From assembly GCA_946497035.1 (NCBI GenBank), contig CAMMIW010000009.1, positions 1 to 64,000 on the forward strand: DNA of 64,000 bases, written 5' to 3'. Positions 8,563 to 16,643 of this stretch are shown here, piece after piece. Numbering within the stretch: position 1 is the first letter of the stretch; the number at the start of each line of letters is the position of its first letter. The DNA is from an uncultured Eubacteriaceae bacterium. GTDB taxonomy: Bacteria > Bacillota > Clostridia > Lachnospirales > CAG-274. Made by a program: the position numbers and the translations under genes. Under the pieces are notes generated by a model. The model ran no database searches. It was given only the letters and a program-made list of their open reading frames with translations, and was not told where the DNA came from.

Positions 8563-8907
8563 ATGGAAAAAATAAAAGTAACCTGTGAAATAGAAGTAAC
8601 ATTAAAAATGATAGGAGGTAAATATAAACCCATTATTCTATATTATTTAATAGAACATAAAACTAAACGTTTTAACGAAATATTATCTTTTTTAAATACT
8701 GTTTCACAAAGAACTTTAACAAACCAACTAAGAGAACTAGAAGCTGATGGCCTTATTAATAGAAAGATATATCCACAAGTGCCACCTAAGGTAGAATATT
8801 CTATAACAAAAAAAGGTAAAACATTGTTACCAATTTTAGAACTAATGTGTGAATGGGGAGAGAAAAATATTGATGATAGATTTGAGCTAATAATGCCCCA
8901 ATGTTAA
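8563..8907 (+). CDS. HxlR-family transcriptional regulator
   Basis: A 114-aa winged-helix DNA-binding protein. The N-terminus VTCEIEVTLKMIGGKYKPII is the family signature, including the Cys (residue 8) that acts as redox or electrophile sensor in relatives such as YodB, CatR and HypR. The recognition-helix region SQRTLTNQLRELEADGLI follows. A ribosome site AAAGGAG precedes the ATG. The divergent SDR oxidoreductase is the likely target. Whether the Cys senses anything here is inference. Confidence 0.9.
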   Translation: MEKIKVTCEIEVTLKMIGGKYKPIILYYLIEHKTKRFNEILSFLNTVSQRTLTNQLRELEADGLINRKIYPQVPPKVEYSITKKGKTLLPILELMCEWGEKNIDDRFELIMPQC

Positions 8908-8991
8908 AAAATTAAGCTCTATAATAAAACTTATTATTTTATTTAAACAATAACAATTTTAAAAAATTTTTTAAAATAATTATAAAAATAA

Positions 8992-9014
8992 GGGTATAGA
9001 TTTTATCTATACCC
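8992..9014 (-). terminator. argS terminator
   Basis: 10-bp stem GGGTATAGAT/ATCTATACCC. On the minus strand it is followed by TTATTTTTAT. It belongs to the hairpin family, with compensating changes in the stem (GGG/CCC). Confidence 0.75.
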
Positions 9015-9029
9015 AATAAATAAAATTAT

Positions 9030-10727
9030 TTACATTTTCTCTGGTGCATTTATACCTAAAAGATAAAGCCCATTTGATACAACCATTTTTGTAGCATAAA
9101 CTATAGCAAGCCTTGCATTTTTAAGTGGTTGTTCACTATTTTTTATATTGTTTTCATCATAAAATTTATTAAAAGCTTGGCAAATATTTACCAAATGTCT
9201 TGTAATAATAAAAGGCTCATATTTATTAGAAGCATCTACTATTTTATCTGGATATTGGCTTAAAAGTTTTACAAGCTCAAAAGAATATTCATCACTTATT
9301 AAGCTATAGTCTATATTTTTAAGTAAATCTTCATTAAAATTTTCTTTTTCTAATATGCTACAAGCTCTTGCGTGAGTATATTGAACATAAGGGCCTGTTT
9401 CACCTTGAAAATTTAACATTCTTTCTAAATCAAAAACAACATTTTTAACACGAGAATTAAATAAATCGTTAAATATAACCGCACCTATACCTACATCTTT
9501 TGCAACCTGATCTTTATTTTCAAGGTTAGGATTTTTTTCTTCTATTATATTTTTAGTTTTTTCTATTGCGTGGTTTAATATATCTTCCATTAAAACAACA
9601 TGGCCTTTTCTTGTAGAAAGCTTGCCATCATTTAAGCTAACTAAACCAAAAGGTATATGCACTAAATCTTTAGCCCAGTCATATCCCATAAGCTCTATAA
9701 CTTTAAACCATTGGGCAAAATGTAAGTTTTGGTCTAAAGCAGTAATGTATAAACATTTTTCAAAATTATATTCATTTTTTCTATAAAAAGCTGCCGCTAT
9801 ATCTCTTGTAGGATATAATGTGCCCCCGTCACTTCTTAATATTAAGCAAGGTGGCATATTAAATGGTTCTAAATCTACAATTTTAGCCCCTTCGCTCTCT
9901 ACCAAAATATCTTTTTCAAAAAGCTCATCTACAACTGCCTGCATTTTATCATTATAAAAACTTTCTCCTGCATAAGAATCAAAAGAGATATTTAACATTT
10001 TATAAACTCTTTCAAATTCTTTCATACTAATATCACAAAACCATTTCCAGAGCTCTAAAGCCTCTTTATCTCCCTCTTGCATTTTTACAAGCCATAACCT
10101 AGCTTCATCTTCTAAAGATGGATCTTTTTCACTTTCTTCGTGAAATTTTACATATATTTTACTAAGCTCTTTTATATCATCTTTTTCTACAAGCTCTTTA
10201 TTGCCCCATTTTTTATAAGCAACTATTAATTTACCAAATTGTGTTCCCCAATCTCCTAAATGGTTAATGCCAACTACATTATAGCCTAATTTTTTATAAA
10301 TTTTATAAAGAGAATTGCCTATAACCGTAGAACGTAAATGTCCTATATGAAAAGGTTTAGCAATATTAGGTGAAGAATAGTCTATCACGATAGTTTTATC
10401 TTTTCCCATTTGGCTATTGCCAAAATTTTCTTTTTCATTTAAAACATTATTTAAAACTTTTTCTACATAAGTAGCTTTATTTACATAAAAATTAATATAA
10501 GCATTAACTACCTGTATATTAGATATAAAATCTTTTTTTTCTATTTTTTCTGCAACTTCACTAGCAATAATATTAGGAGCTTTTCTCATTGTTTTTGCAA
10601 GCTTAAAACAAGGAAAAGCAAAATCGCCCATATCTGAGCTTGGTATTTCTATAAGGTTTAATATTTCTTCTTTATCTAAATCTATAACATTGCTTATAAG
10701 CAATGCAACTTGTTCTTTAAAGTCCAT
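9030..10727 (-). CDS. argS: arginyl-tRNA synthetase
   Basis: A 565-aa class I synthetase that charges tRNA-Arg. It shows the HIGH motif in SSPNIAKPFHIGHLRST, the degenerate KMSKS equivalent in GKLSTRKGHV, and the C-terminal anticodon-binding DALR-type domain ending in GLYLLGINAPEKM. The N-terminal additional domain covers about residues 1-90. Length is normal. The ribosome site AGGAGG precedes the ATG at 10727. It lies 12 bp after the lipid kinase gene and is probably cotranscribed with it. Confidence 0.98.
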   Translation of the reverse strand: MDFKEQVALLISNVIDLDKEEILNLIEIPSSDMGDFAFPCFKLAKTMRKAPNIIASEVAEKIEKKDFISNIQVVNAYINFYVNKATYVEKVLNNVLNEKENFGNSQMGKDKTIVIDYSSPNIAKPFHIGHLRSTVIGNSLYKIYKKLGYNVVGINHLGDWGTQFGKLIVAYKKWGNKELVEKDDIKELSKIYVKFHEESEKDPSLEDEARLWLVKMQEGDKEALELWKWFCDISMKEFERVYKMLNISFDSYAGESFYNDKMQAVVDELFEKDILVESEGAKIVDLEPFNMPPCLILRSDGGTLYPTRDIAAAFYRKNEYNFEKCLYITALDQNLHFAQWFKVIELMGYDWAKDLVHIPFGLVSLNDGKLSTRKGHVVLMEDILNHAIEKTKNIIEEKNPNLENKDQVAKDVGIGAVIFNDLFNSRVKNVVFDLERMLNFQGETGPYVQYTHARACSILEKENFNEDLLKNIDYSLISDEYSFELVKLLSQYPDKIVDASNKYEPFIITRHLVNICQAFNKFYDENNIKNSEQPLKNARLAIVYATKMVVSNGLYLLGINAPEKM

Positions 10728-10739
10728 TTTATCCTCCTG

Positions 10740-11624
10740 TTATTCAACAAAAACTTTTATAGCATTTGGTATATTTTTTATATTTATTGGTAGCTTATTA
10801 CCTATTTCTCCATCTAAATCTGAATATACCTCTTCTACACTTTCTATTAATATTTGGCTATCTTGAAAAAATAATATTTTATCGTGCTCTAAATATTCGC
10901 CTTTTAAAAATTTTAGGGCAAAGCTAGGTAAATTAGCTACACCAACATTTCTAAATCCTACAAAATCAAAAACACCATCACTTATAGAAGCGGTAGGCGA
11001 TAAATTTTTTATACTACCCGTACCTGATGTATTTAAAACTAAAAATAAATCAAATTTATCTTCTATCGTTTCTTTAGAATTAGTTATTTTTAAAGTTATA
11101 GGTTTGTAAGTATGCATCTCTTGTAAAGCTCTTATATAATATGCAAACTTACCTAAAGCCTCTTTAAAAGTTTTATCTATTTTTTCACTAACATTTGCAA
11201 ATAAACCTCCAGCACAAACGTTTATAAAATATTTATCATTACAAAGCCCCACATCTACAGATATAGTTTTATTATTAGCTATTATTTTGCAAGCATCATC
11301 TGGCTCTTTAGGTAATTTTAAAAATGTTGCAAAATCGTTAGCCGTACCTGAAGGTATAATAGCTAAAGGTATATGGTTTAAGCCATATTTCATAAGACAA
11401 TTTACCACTATGTTTATGCTACCATCTCCGCCTGAAACTATAAAAGCATCATAAAAATCTTTAGGTATACTTTTTAAATTATCTTCTATATCATTATGAT
11501 TTGTGCTTCTAAGCATATGAACTTCATATCCAGCATTTTGAAGGTTTGTAACATATATATCTAAATCAAATTTAAAGGTTTTATCTCCAGAGTATGGATT
11601 ATATATTAATTTTATTTTTTTCAT
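10740..11624 (-). CDS. diacylglycerol kinase family lipid kinase
   Basis: A 294-aa protein of the DagK/YegS/BmrU family, soluble kinases that phosphorylate diacylglycerol or similar lipids at the membrane. The nucleotide-binding loop is VSGGDGSIN, followed by the family motif PSGTANDFA. The start KKIKLIYNPYSG is typical. Lipid specificity cannot be told from sequence. It is first gene of a likely two-gene unit with argS. The ribosome site AAAGGA precedes the ATG at 11624. Confidence 0.88.
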   Translation of the reverse strand: MKKIKLIYNPYSGDKTFKFDLDIYVTNLQNAGYEVHMLRSTNHNDIEDNLKSIPKDFYDAFIVSGGDGSINIVVNCLMKYGLNHIPLAIIPSGTANDFATFLKLPKEPDDACKIIANNKTISVDVGLCNDKYFINVCAGGLFANVSEKIDKTFKEALGKFAYYIRALQEMHTYKPITLKITNSKETIEDKFDLFLVLNTSGTGSIKNLSPTASISDGVFDFVGFRNVGVANLPSFALKFLKGEYLEHDKILFFQDSQILIESVEEVYSDLDGEIGNKLPINIKNIPNAIKVFVE

Positions 11625-11900
11625 AAAAAAGTCCTTTCATTTAATATAGATTAACATTTTTTTCTTATTTATATGATAACATATATATATGCTAATTTCA
11701 AATAATTTAACGATTTTTTAAAAAATTTAAAAAAATATTTTACATTTAAAAGACTTTTTAAAAATAAATACGTTTTTATTTATAAGAAAGACAAATAAAG
11801 TATATTTATAAATAATGATATTGATAATAAAATTTTAATATATAATTATTTTTTAATTATTTACAATATTTTTATTATAAAATAAACAGGAGGTTTTATA

Positions 11901-12410
11901 ATGGATAACAATAGTGATTATACTATTTGTAATATATGTGGTAGTTTAATTGATAAAAATAATATATTTAACATAAAAGGTGAAGAAATTTGCAAAACCT
12001 GTGTAGAAAAGAAATTGGAGCAAAAAACTAGCATTAGCCCTATAGCTACATTTATGTGTAGTTTAATCCCTGGTGTTGGGCATATATTTTTAGGCAAAAA
12101 ACAAAAAGGGATATTTTTATTATCATTATTTTCTTTAAATATATTTTTATTTATAATGTCTGGCATATTATATAATATATTTTACTATATGGTTCCTTTT
12201 AATATGATAGCTTCTATATGTATAGTATTAACCCCTATATTAGATATTTTAATTTATCTATATAGCTTTTTTGATGCTAATATTACAAGAAAATATATAG
12301 AAAATGGTATGCATGTGGAAGGTTTTATAGATAAATTAGTTAATAAAACATTTAATATAAAAAATAAAAAACATTTAGAAAATAAAATTATTGATAAACG
12401 TTTGCAATAG
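11901..12410 (+). CDS. zinc-ribbon TM2-like membrane protein
   Basis: A 169-aa protein of unknown function. The N-terminus has a zinc-binding pair of knuckles (CNICGS and CKTC). Next comes PGVGHIFLGKKQKG, which resembles the TM2-domain pattern, and then three hydrophobic helices (about 68-90, 97-118 and 120-136). The basic C-terminus should be cytoplasmic. The next gene has the same architecture and lies 12 bp downstream, so the two form an operon of related proteins just before the parS-parAB region. The ribosome site AGGAGG is clear. Confidence 0.75.
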   Translation: MDNNSDYTICNICGSLIDKNNIFNIKGEEICKTCVEKKLEQKTSISPIATFMCSLIPGVGHIFLGKKQKGIFLLSLFSLNIFLFIMSGILYNIFYYMVPFNMIASICIVLTPILDILIYLYSFFDANITRKYIENGMHVEGFIDKLVNKTFNIKNKKHLENKIIDKRLQ

Positions 12411-12422
12411 GAGGTTTTATTT

Positions 12423-13136
12423 ATGAATTGTAAATATCATAACAATTTAAAGGCAACAAATACTTGTTGTGTTTGTGGCTCTTGGATATGTGAAAATTGT
12501 GTTTTAGAAATAGAAGGTAGAATATATTGTAAAGAATGTTTAAAAAATAAAATAAGAAATGAAAAACATTCTGATTATTATAAATCTTATTCTTCAACAT
12601 CTTCTTATACAGATAGAAGAACATATAAAAGTGGATTTGTAACTTTTATTTTATCATTTTTACCAGGTATGTCTCAAGTATATTTAGGCTATACAAAAAG
12701 AGGTTTTATTCTTTTTTCATTCTTTTTAATAGGAGCTTATATTGATGCTTTTTCTGCATTAGTAGCCTTAACATATGTATTTAGCTTGTTTGATGCTTTT
12801 AGGCTAAAAGGTAACTTAGAAAGAGGTATATATCAAGAAGATAGTATTTGTGATATTAAAAAATTTATTAAAGAAAATAAATTTTTTATAGCCGTTTTAA
12901 GTGTTCTTGTAATAATACCTATGTTTATCGAACTTTTTGAAGATTTATTAGATGATTTTTTTGATATATTCGAAAGTATCTTTTATCATTATGGTATATA
13001 TGGATATGATATAGAAAATATTATAAAAATTGGTGTTGTTATAATAGTTATATTAGCTATATTATTATATGATAAATCAAAAAAATCTAAAATAAAAAAT
13101 ATAGATAAAATTGATACAACAAATAAAGATGAATAA
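12423..13136 (+). CDS. B-box-like zinc-finger TM2-type membrane protein
   Basis: A 237-aa protein of unknown function. The N-terminal 45 residues have regularly spaced ligands (CKYH, CCVCG, CENC, CKEC), like a B-box-type zinc finger. Then comes a Ser/Tyr-rich linker and PGMSQVYLGYTKRG, parallel to the TM2-like motif of the preceding gene. Hydrophobic helices follow, with an acidic stretch FEDLLDDFFDIFE between later ones. A Lys/Asp-rich tail closes it. It is cotranscribed with the upstream paralogue. Its transcript probably ends at the hairpin that contains the first parS site. Confidence 0.75.
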   Translation: MNCKYHNNLKATNTCCVCGSWICENCVLEIEGRIYCKECLKNKIRNEKHSDYYKSYSSTSSYTDRRTYKSGFVTFILSFLPGMSQVYLGYTKRGFILFSFFLIGAYIDAFSALVALTYVFSLFDAFRLKGNLERGIYQEDSICDIKKFIKENKFFIAVLSVLVIIPMFIELFEDLLDDFFDIFESIFYHYGIYGYDIENIIKIGVVIIVILAILLYDKSKKSKIKNIDKIDTTNKDE

Positions 13137-13168
13137 AAAATATTGTAGTTTAATAAACTAAATATTAA

Positions 13169-13206
13169 AAGGGTTAAAATGTTTCACGTGAAACATTTTA
13201 ACCCTT
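13169..13206. promoter_or_regulatory. parS site 1 inside a 38-bp perfect palindrome
   Basis: TGTTTCACGTGAAACA (13180-13195), the canonical Spo0J/ParB binding site, lies at the centre of a perfect 38-bp palindrome ending in AAGGG/CCCTT arms. The palindrome follows the zinc-finger gene and could also act as its terminator. Confidence 0.93.
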
Positions 13207-13273
13207 CTTTATTTATTTCTCCATTACTAATGTTTAAAATATATAAATTTACCATATTACCTTTTTTATTATA

Positions 13274-13289
13274 TGTTTCACGTGAAACA
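13274..13289. promoter_or_regulatory. parS site 2
   Basis: Perfect TGTTTCACGTGAAACA, 94 bp after site 1. Confidence 0.95.
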
Positions 13290-13318
13290 TTGTTTTTGAA
13301 AATTTTTACTATAAAATT

Positions 13319-13348
13319 ATAAAAATGTTTCACGTGAAACATTTTTAT
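13319..13348. promoter_or_regulatory. parS site 3 at the parA promoter
   Basis: Perfect parS (13326-13341) within a 30-bp palindrome. It sits directly before an extended -10 (TGTTATAAT, 13348-13356), so ParB bound here should block parA transcription. Confidence 0.93.
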
Positions 13349-13387
13349 GTTATAATAAATATATATTTATTTTAGGTGGTGAAAAAA

Positions 13388-14158
13388 ATGGCAAAAATTA
13401 TTGCTATTGCAAATCAAAAAGGTGGTGTTGGTAAAACTACCACATCTATAAATTTATCTGCTTGTTTAGCAGAAAAAGGTAAAAAAGTTTTAGTTATAGA
13501 TTCTGATCCACAAGGTAATACATCTAGTGGCCTTGGAGTAGATAAAAATGACTTACAATATAGCTTTTACGATTTATTATTAGGTAATGCTACTTTTGAA
13601 CAAGTTAAAATACAATTAGATTATTTTGAAAATTTACATATTTTACCTAGTAATATAGAGCTATCTGGAGCAGAAATAGAGCTTGTAAATAAAGAAAATA
13701 GAGAATATTTATTAAAAAATATATTAGATATTATTATTAGTGATTATGACTTTATTTTAATAGATTGTCCTCCATCTTTAAATATGCTCACTTTAAATGC
13801 TCTTACAGCAGCTAACACTATATTAGTACCTTTACAGTGTGAATATTATGCTTTAGAGGGGCTATCACAGCTTTTATATACAATAAATCTTGTTCAACAA
13901 AGTTTAAACCATTCTTTAAAAATAGAAGGTGTTGTTTTTACTATGTTTGATTCTAGAACTAACCTTTCTTTACAAGTTGTAGAAGAGGTTAAAGATCACC
14001 TTAGTGAAAATGTCTATAAAAGCATAATACCTCGCAATGTTAGATTAAGTGAAGCCCCTAGCCACGGCAAACCTATTAATCTATATGATACAAAATCTAA
14101 AGGTGCAGAAGCATATAGGCTTTTAGCAGAAGAAGTTATACAAAATGAGGAGGCCTAA
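13388..14158 (+). CDS. parA: chromosome-partitioning ATPase ParA/Soj
   Basis: A 256-aa Walker-type ATPase that works with ParB and parS in origin segregation and in regulating DnaA. The deviant Walker A motif is KGGVGKTTTS, the Walker A' region is VIDSDPQGN, and Walker B is FILIDCPP. A GTG at 13376 opens the same frame, but AGGTGGTG (13374-13381) is the ribosome site for the ATG at 13388. parB follows 2 bp downstream. The gene points toward oriC, against the expected fork direction. Confidence 0.96.
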   Translation: MAKIIAIANQKGGVGKTTTSINLSACLAEKGKKVLVIDSDPQGNTSSGLGVDKNDLQYSFYDLLLGNATFEQVKIQLDYFENLHILPSNIELSGAEIELVNKENREYLLKNILDIIISDYDFILIDCPPSLNMLTLNALTAANTILVPLQCEYYALEGLSQLLYTINLVQQSLNHSLKIEGVVFTMFDSRTNLSLQVVEEVKDHLSENVYKSIIPRNVRLSEAPSHGKPINLYDTKSKGAEAYRLLAEEVIQNEEA

Positions 14159-14160
14159 TT

Positions 14161-15051
14161 ATGATAAAAAAAGGATTGGGCAAAGGGCTTGGTGCTTTAA
14201 TAAAAGACGATACATTAATAGCTAACAACTTAAAATTAGAAGAAAATAGTTTTAACAAAGTTATAGAGATAAATATAAATAAAGTTCAACCAGATAAAAA
14301 TCAACCTAGAAAATCTTTTAATGATGATACTTTAGAAGAACTTGCATTATCTATAAAAAATGTGGGTATAATAAGCCCTATAATAGTAAAGAAAAAAGGT
14401 GATTTTTACGAAATAATAAGCGGCGAAAGACGCTTTAGAGCAGCTAAAAAGCTTAAGCTAAAAACTGTGCCTATTATCATTAAAGAATATGACGATTTAG
14501 CCTCTTTGGAGGTAGCTCTTATAGAAAATATACAAAGAGAAAATTTAAACCCTATAGAAGAAGCTTTAACATATAAAGTTTTTCAAGAAAAATTTGGCTT
14601 AAATCAAGAAAAAATAGCAGAAAAAGTAGGCAAAAATAGAACAACTATAACTAATGCTATGCGTTTATTAAAATTAGATAGCCGTGTTCAAAATTTTGTT
14701 ATAGAACTAAGGTTATCTCAAGGCCACGCTAGAACATTATTATCTATAGAAAATGAAGATGTTCAATTTGAACTAGCAGAAAAGATAATAGAAGAGCAAC
14801 TAAACGTTAGACAAACAGAGGAACTAGTTAAAAAAATATTAGAAGCTAAACCTTTAGATGAAAATAAAAACCAACAAACAGAAAAAAATGATTTTAAAAA
14901 ACAACTTTATATGGATATATCTAAACAACTAAATCAAATTTTGGGAACAAAAGTAAATATAAAAGAAAGTAAAAATAAAGGCAAAATAGAAATTGAATAT
15001 TATTCTCAAGAAGAATTAGATAGACTTTTTTGCCTATTTAAAAAATTATAA
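14161..15051 (+). CDS. parB: chromosome-partitioning protein ParB/Spo0J
   Basis: A 296-aa CTP-dependent DNA clamp that loads at parS. It starts with the usual KKGLGKGLGALI, then QPRKSF, the CTPase box GERRFRAAKKL and ENIQRENLNPIEEA. A helix-turn-helix around QEKIAEKVGKNRTTITNAM binds parS. The C-terminal dimerisation domain is present. Three perfect parS sites lie upstream of parA. The 2-bp spacing to parA implies coupled expression. Confidence 0.96.
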   Translation: MIKKGLGKGLGALIKDDTLIANNLKLEENSFNKVIEININKVQPDKNQPRKSFNDDTLEELALSIKNVGIISPIIVKKKGDFYEIISGERRFRAAKKLKLKTVPIIIKEYDDLASLEVALIENIQRENLNPIEEALTYKVFQEKFGLNQEKIAEKVGKNRTTITNAMRLLKLDSRVQNFVIELRLSQGHARTLLSIENEDVQFELAEKIIEEQLNVRQTEELVKKILEAKPLDENKNQQTEKNDFKKQLYMDISKQLNQILGTKVNIKESKNKGKIEIEYYSQEELDRLFCLFKKL

Positions 15052-15066
15052 AAATAGGAGGACAAA

Positions 15067-15630
15067 ATGTATAATTATATATTAGATGTAATTTTTGAAC
15101 CACAAATATTTTTTACTATACTTGTAGTATACGCTGTCATTTTATTAGTATTAGTTATATCTTTAATTGTAGTAAGTGTAAAATTATCTAAAACAAAAAA
15201 ACGTTTAAAAAAATTTTTACCTGAAGATAAAAATATAGATATAGAAGAAATGCTTATACAATATAACAAAAACGTTAAAGAAGTTTTAGAAAAAGAAGAA
15301 GAAATATTAGAAAAAATAGAAAATAATAAAAAAGATTTATCTAAAGACATAGAAGCTACAAATAAACTTATTTATCTTACTAATGAAAAATTAAAAAGTG
15401 CTGTTCAAAAAGTTTCTATTGTAAGATATAATCCTTTTGATGATGTTGGTGGAGATTTATGTTATGCTATCGCCCTTTTAGATGAAAATAACAACGGTTT
15501 AGTTATAAATAGTATTTATTCAAGAGATGCTTGTTATAGTTATGCTAAAGAAATAATAGCAGGAGAATGCCCTAAACATAAACTTGCTCAAGAAGAAATA
15601 GAAGCTTTACAAAAAGCTATTAATTGTTAA
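15067..15630 (+). CDS. DUF4446 family membrane-anchored protein
   Basis: A 187-aa protein with one N-terminal transmembrane helix (about residues 12-38). A long Lys/Glu-rich coiled-coil region (about 45-115) follows. The conserved C-terminal block VRYNPFDDVGGDLCYAIALLD defines DUF4446. The family often follows parAB in Clostridia; its function is not known. It lies 15 bp after parB with the ribosome site AGGAGG, so it is the third gene of the operon. Confidence 0.85.
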   Translation: MYNYILDVIFEPQIFFTILVVYAVILLVLVISLIVVSVKLSKTKKRLKKFLPEDKNIDIEEMLIQYNKNVKEVLEKEEEILEKIENNKKDLSKDIEATNKLIYLTNEKLKSAVQKVSIVRYNPFDDVGGDLCYAIALLDENNNGLVINSIYSRDACYSYAKEIIAGECPKHKLAQEEIEALQKAINC

Positions 15631-15637
15631 ACTATCT

Positions 15638-15700
15638 TATATTTTTTCAATTATTGGGATATAAATAAAAAGGTAATATTTAATGTTTAACCTAATAACA
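15638..15700 (+). repeat. dispersed intergenic element, copy after DUF4446 gene
   Basis: TTTTTTCAATTATT (15642-15655), then 14 nt after CAATT comes AAAAAGGTAATATTTAA, and later CCTAAT. The layout matches the copies near 5.3, 19.0 and 38.0 kb. Confidence 0.55.
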
Positions 15701-15729
15701 ACCAAACGCTCCCTTTTGATAGTAATATT

Positions 15730-15761
15730 AAAGCTGTAGGTAAAACCTACAGCTTTTTTTT
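15730..15761 (+). terminator. terminator of the parAB operon
   Basis: Stem AAAGCTGTAGGT/ACCTACAGCTTT followed by an uninterrupted T run. This is a canonical intrinsic terminator and a member of the hairpin family. Confidence 0.9.
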
Positions 15762-15825
15762 ATTATTTAATGTTTAAAATATATGTAATATTTCCCATTT
15801 TTATAAAACTACTTCATTATAAATA

Positions 15826-15857
15826 TTGTAAACCATATATTTTAAAATAGTTGACAA
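15826..15857. promoter_or_regulatory. BirA-type operator 1 upstream of bioY
   Basis: TTGTAAAC-N16-GTTGACAA, a 32-bp inverted repeat matching the Firmicutes biotin-operator pattern with one mismatch. It ends in the -35 element of bioY. Confidence 0.6.
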
Positions 15858-15879
15858 TTGTAACCTTATATGTTATTAT
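15851..15879 (+). promoter_or_regulatory. bioY promoter
   Basis: TTGACA (15851-15856), a 17-bp spacer and TATTAT (15874-15879). Both candidate BirA operators overlap it. Confidence 0.75.
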
Positions 15880-15889
15880 AGGTTTACAA
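15858..15889. promoter_or_regulatory. BirA-type operator 2 upstream of bioY
   Basis: TTGTAACC-N16-GTTTACAA, again exactly 32 bp and directly abutting operator 1. A further GGTTTACAA half-site overlaps the bioY ribosome site (15901-15909). Biotinyl-AMP-bound BirA would block the promoter. Confidence 0.7.
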
Positions 15890-15908
15890 TTAATTTAGGA
15901 GGTTTACA

Positions 15909-16409
15909 ATGAAAACTAAAAATATTACTTATATTGCAATTTTTGCCGCTCTTATTTCTATTTTATCAGTTATATCTATACCTACCCCTTGGGGTGTTCC
16001 TTTTACATTACAAACTTTTTCTATATCTTTAGCTGGTTTTGTTTTAGGTAAAAAATATGGCTCTTTAGCTACTATTACATATCTTTTATTAGGTGCTGTT
16101 GGATTGCCTGTTTTTGCTGGTTTAACAGGTGGTATATCTAGCTTTGTATCTGTAACAGGTGGCTTTTTATTTGGATTTATATTTTTAGCCTTTTTTAGTG
16201 GAACTAACAATATTTTTTATAGTATAATAGGCCTTTTAATATGCCATCTATTAGGTGCTATTCAATTTAGCTTTTTAACAAAAACTAATTTTATTAATTC
16301 TCTATTTATTGTATCTCTTCCATATTTAATAAAAGATATATTATCTATATTTTTAGCATATTTTATAGGTAAAAAAATAAAAAATATTATTACAAAAAAT
16401 ATAAACTAA
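15909..16409 (+). CDS. bioY: biotin transporter BioY (ECF S-component)
   Basis: A 166-aa integral membrane protein with about six hydrophobic helices. The family signatures PTPWGVPFTLQTFS and GAVGLPVFAGLTGG are present. It binds biotin as the substrate-specific part of an ECF transporter and needs a shared energising module (EcfA1/A2/T) that is not in this window. Tandem BirA-type operators cover its promoter, so biotin repression is likely. The gene stands alone. The ribosome site AGGAGG is clear. Confidence 0.95.
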   Translation: MKTKNITYIAIFAALISILSVISIPTPWGVPFTLQTFSISLAGFVLGKKYGSLATITYLLLGAVGLPVFAGLTGGISSFVSVTGGFLFGFIFLAFFSGTNNIFYSIIGLLICHLLGAIQFSFLTKTNFINSLFIVSLPYLIKDILSIFLAYFIGKKIKNIITKNIN

Positions 16410-16415
16410 TAAATA

Positions 16416-16434
16416 AGGGTTATTTTTCAATTAT
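16416..16434 (+). repeat. core motif of dispersed element after bioY
   Basis: AGGGTTATTTTTCAATTAT shares the core of the dispersed element but lacks the AAAAAGG block. A family hairpin follows about 60 bp later, as in the copy after the DUF4446 gene. Confidence 0.4.
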
Positions 16435-16495
16435 AGGGGGTTAATAGTAAAAGCAAGAACATATACCATCCCACCACTTATCAATCTATAAACCT

Positions 16496-16532
16496 AACAT
16501 AAGGCTATAGATAAAGTCTACAGCCTTATGTT
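16496..16532. terminator. conserved hairpin between bioY and the GGDEF gene
   Basis: AACATAAGGCT/AGCCTTATGTT outer stem. The inner stem has an A-C mismatch on the plus strand that becomes a G-U pair on the minus strand, suggesting it serves the minus-strand GGDEF gene. No strong U tract in either direction. Confidence 0.6.
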
Positions 16533-16643
16533 AAGTTTATATAATAAATGTTAGATTAATCTTACATACTAATATTTTTATTTAATTAAAAATAAAATGT
16601 ATATTATTTATATTAGAAGTTGTCCTAAAAATTTTAATATATT

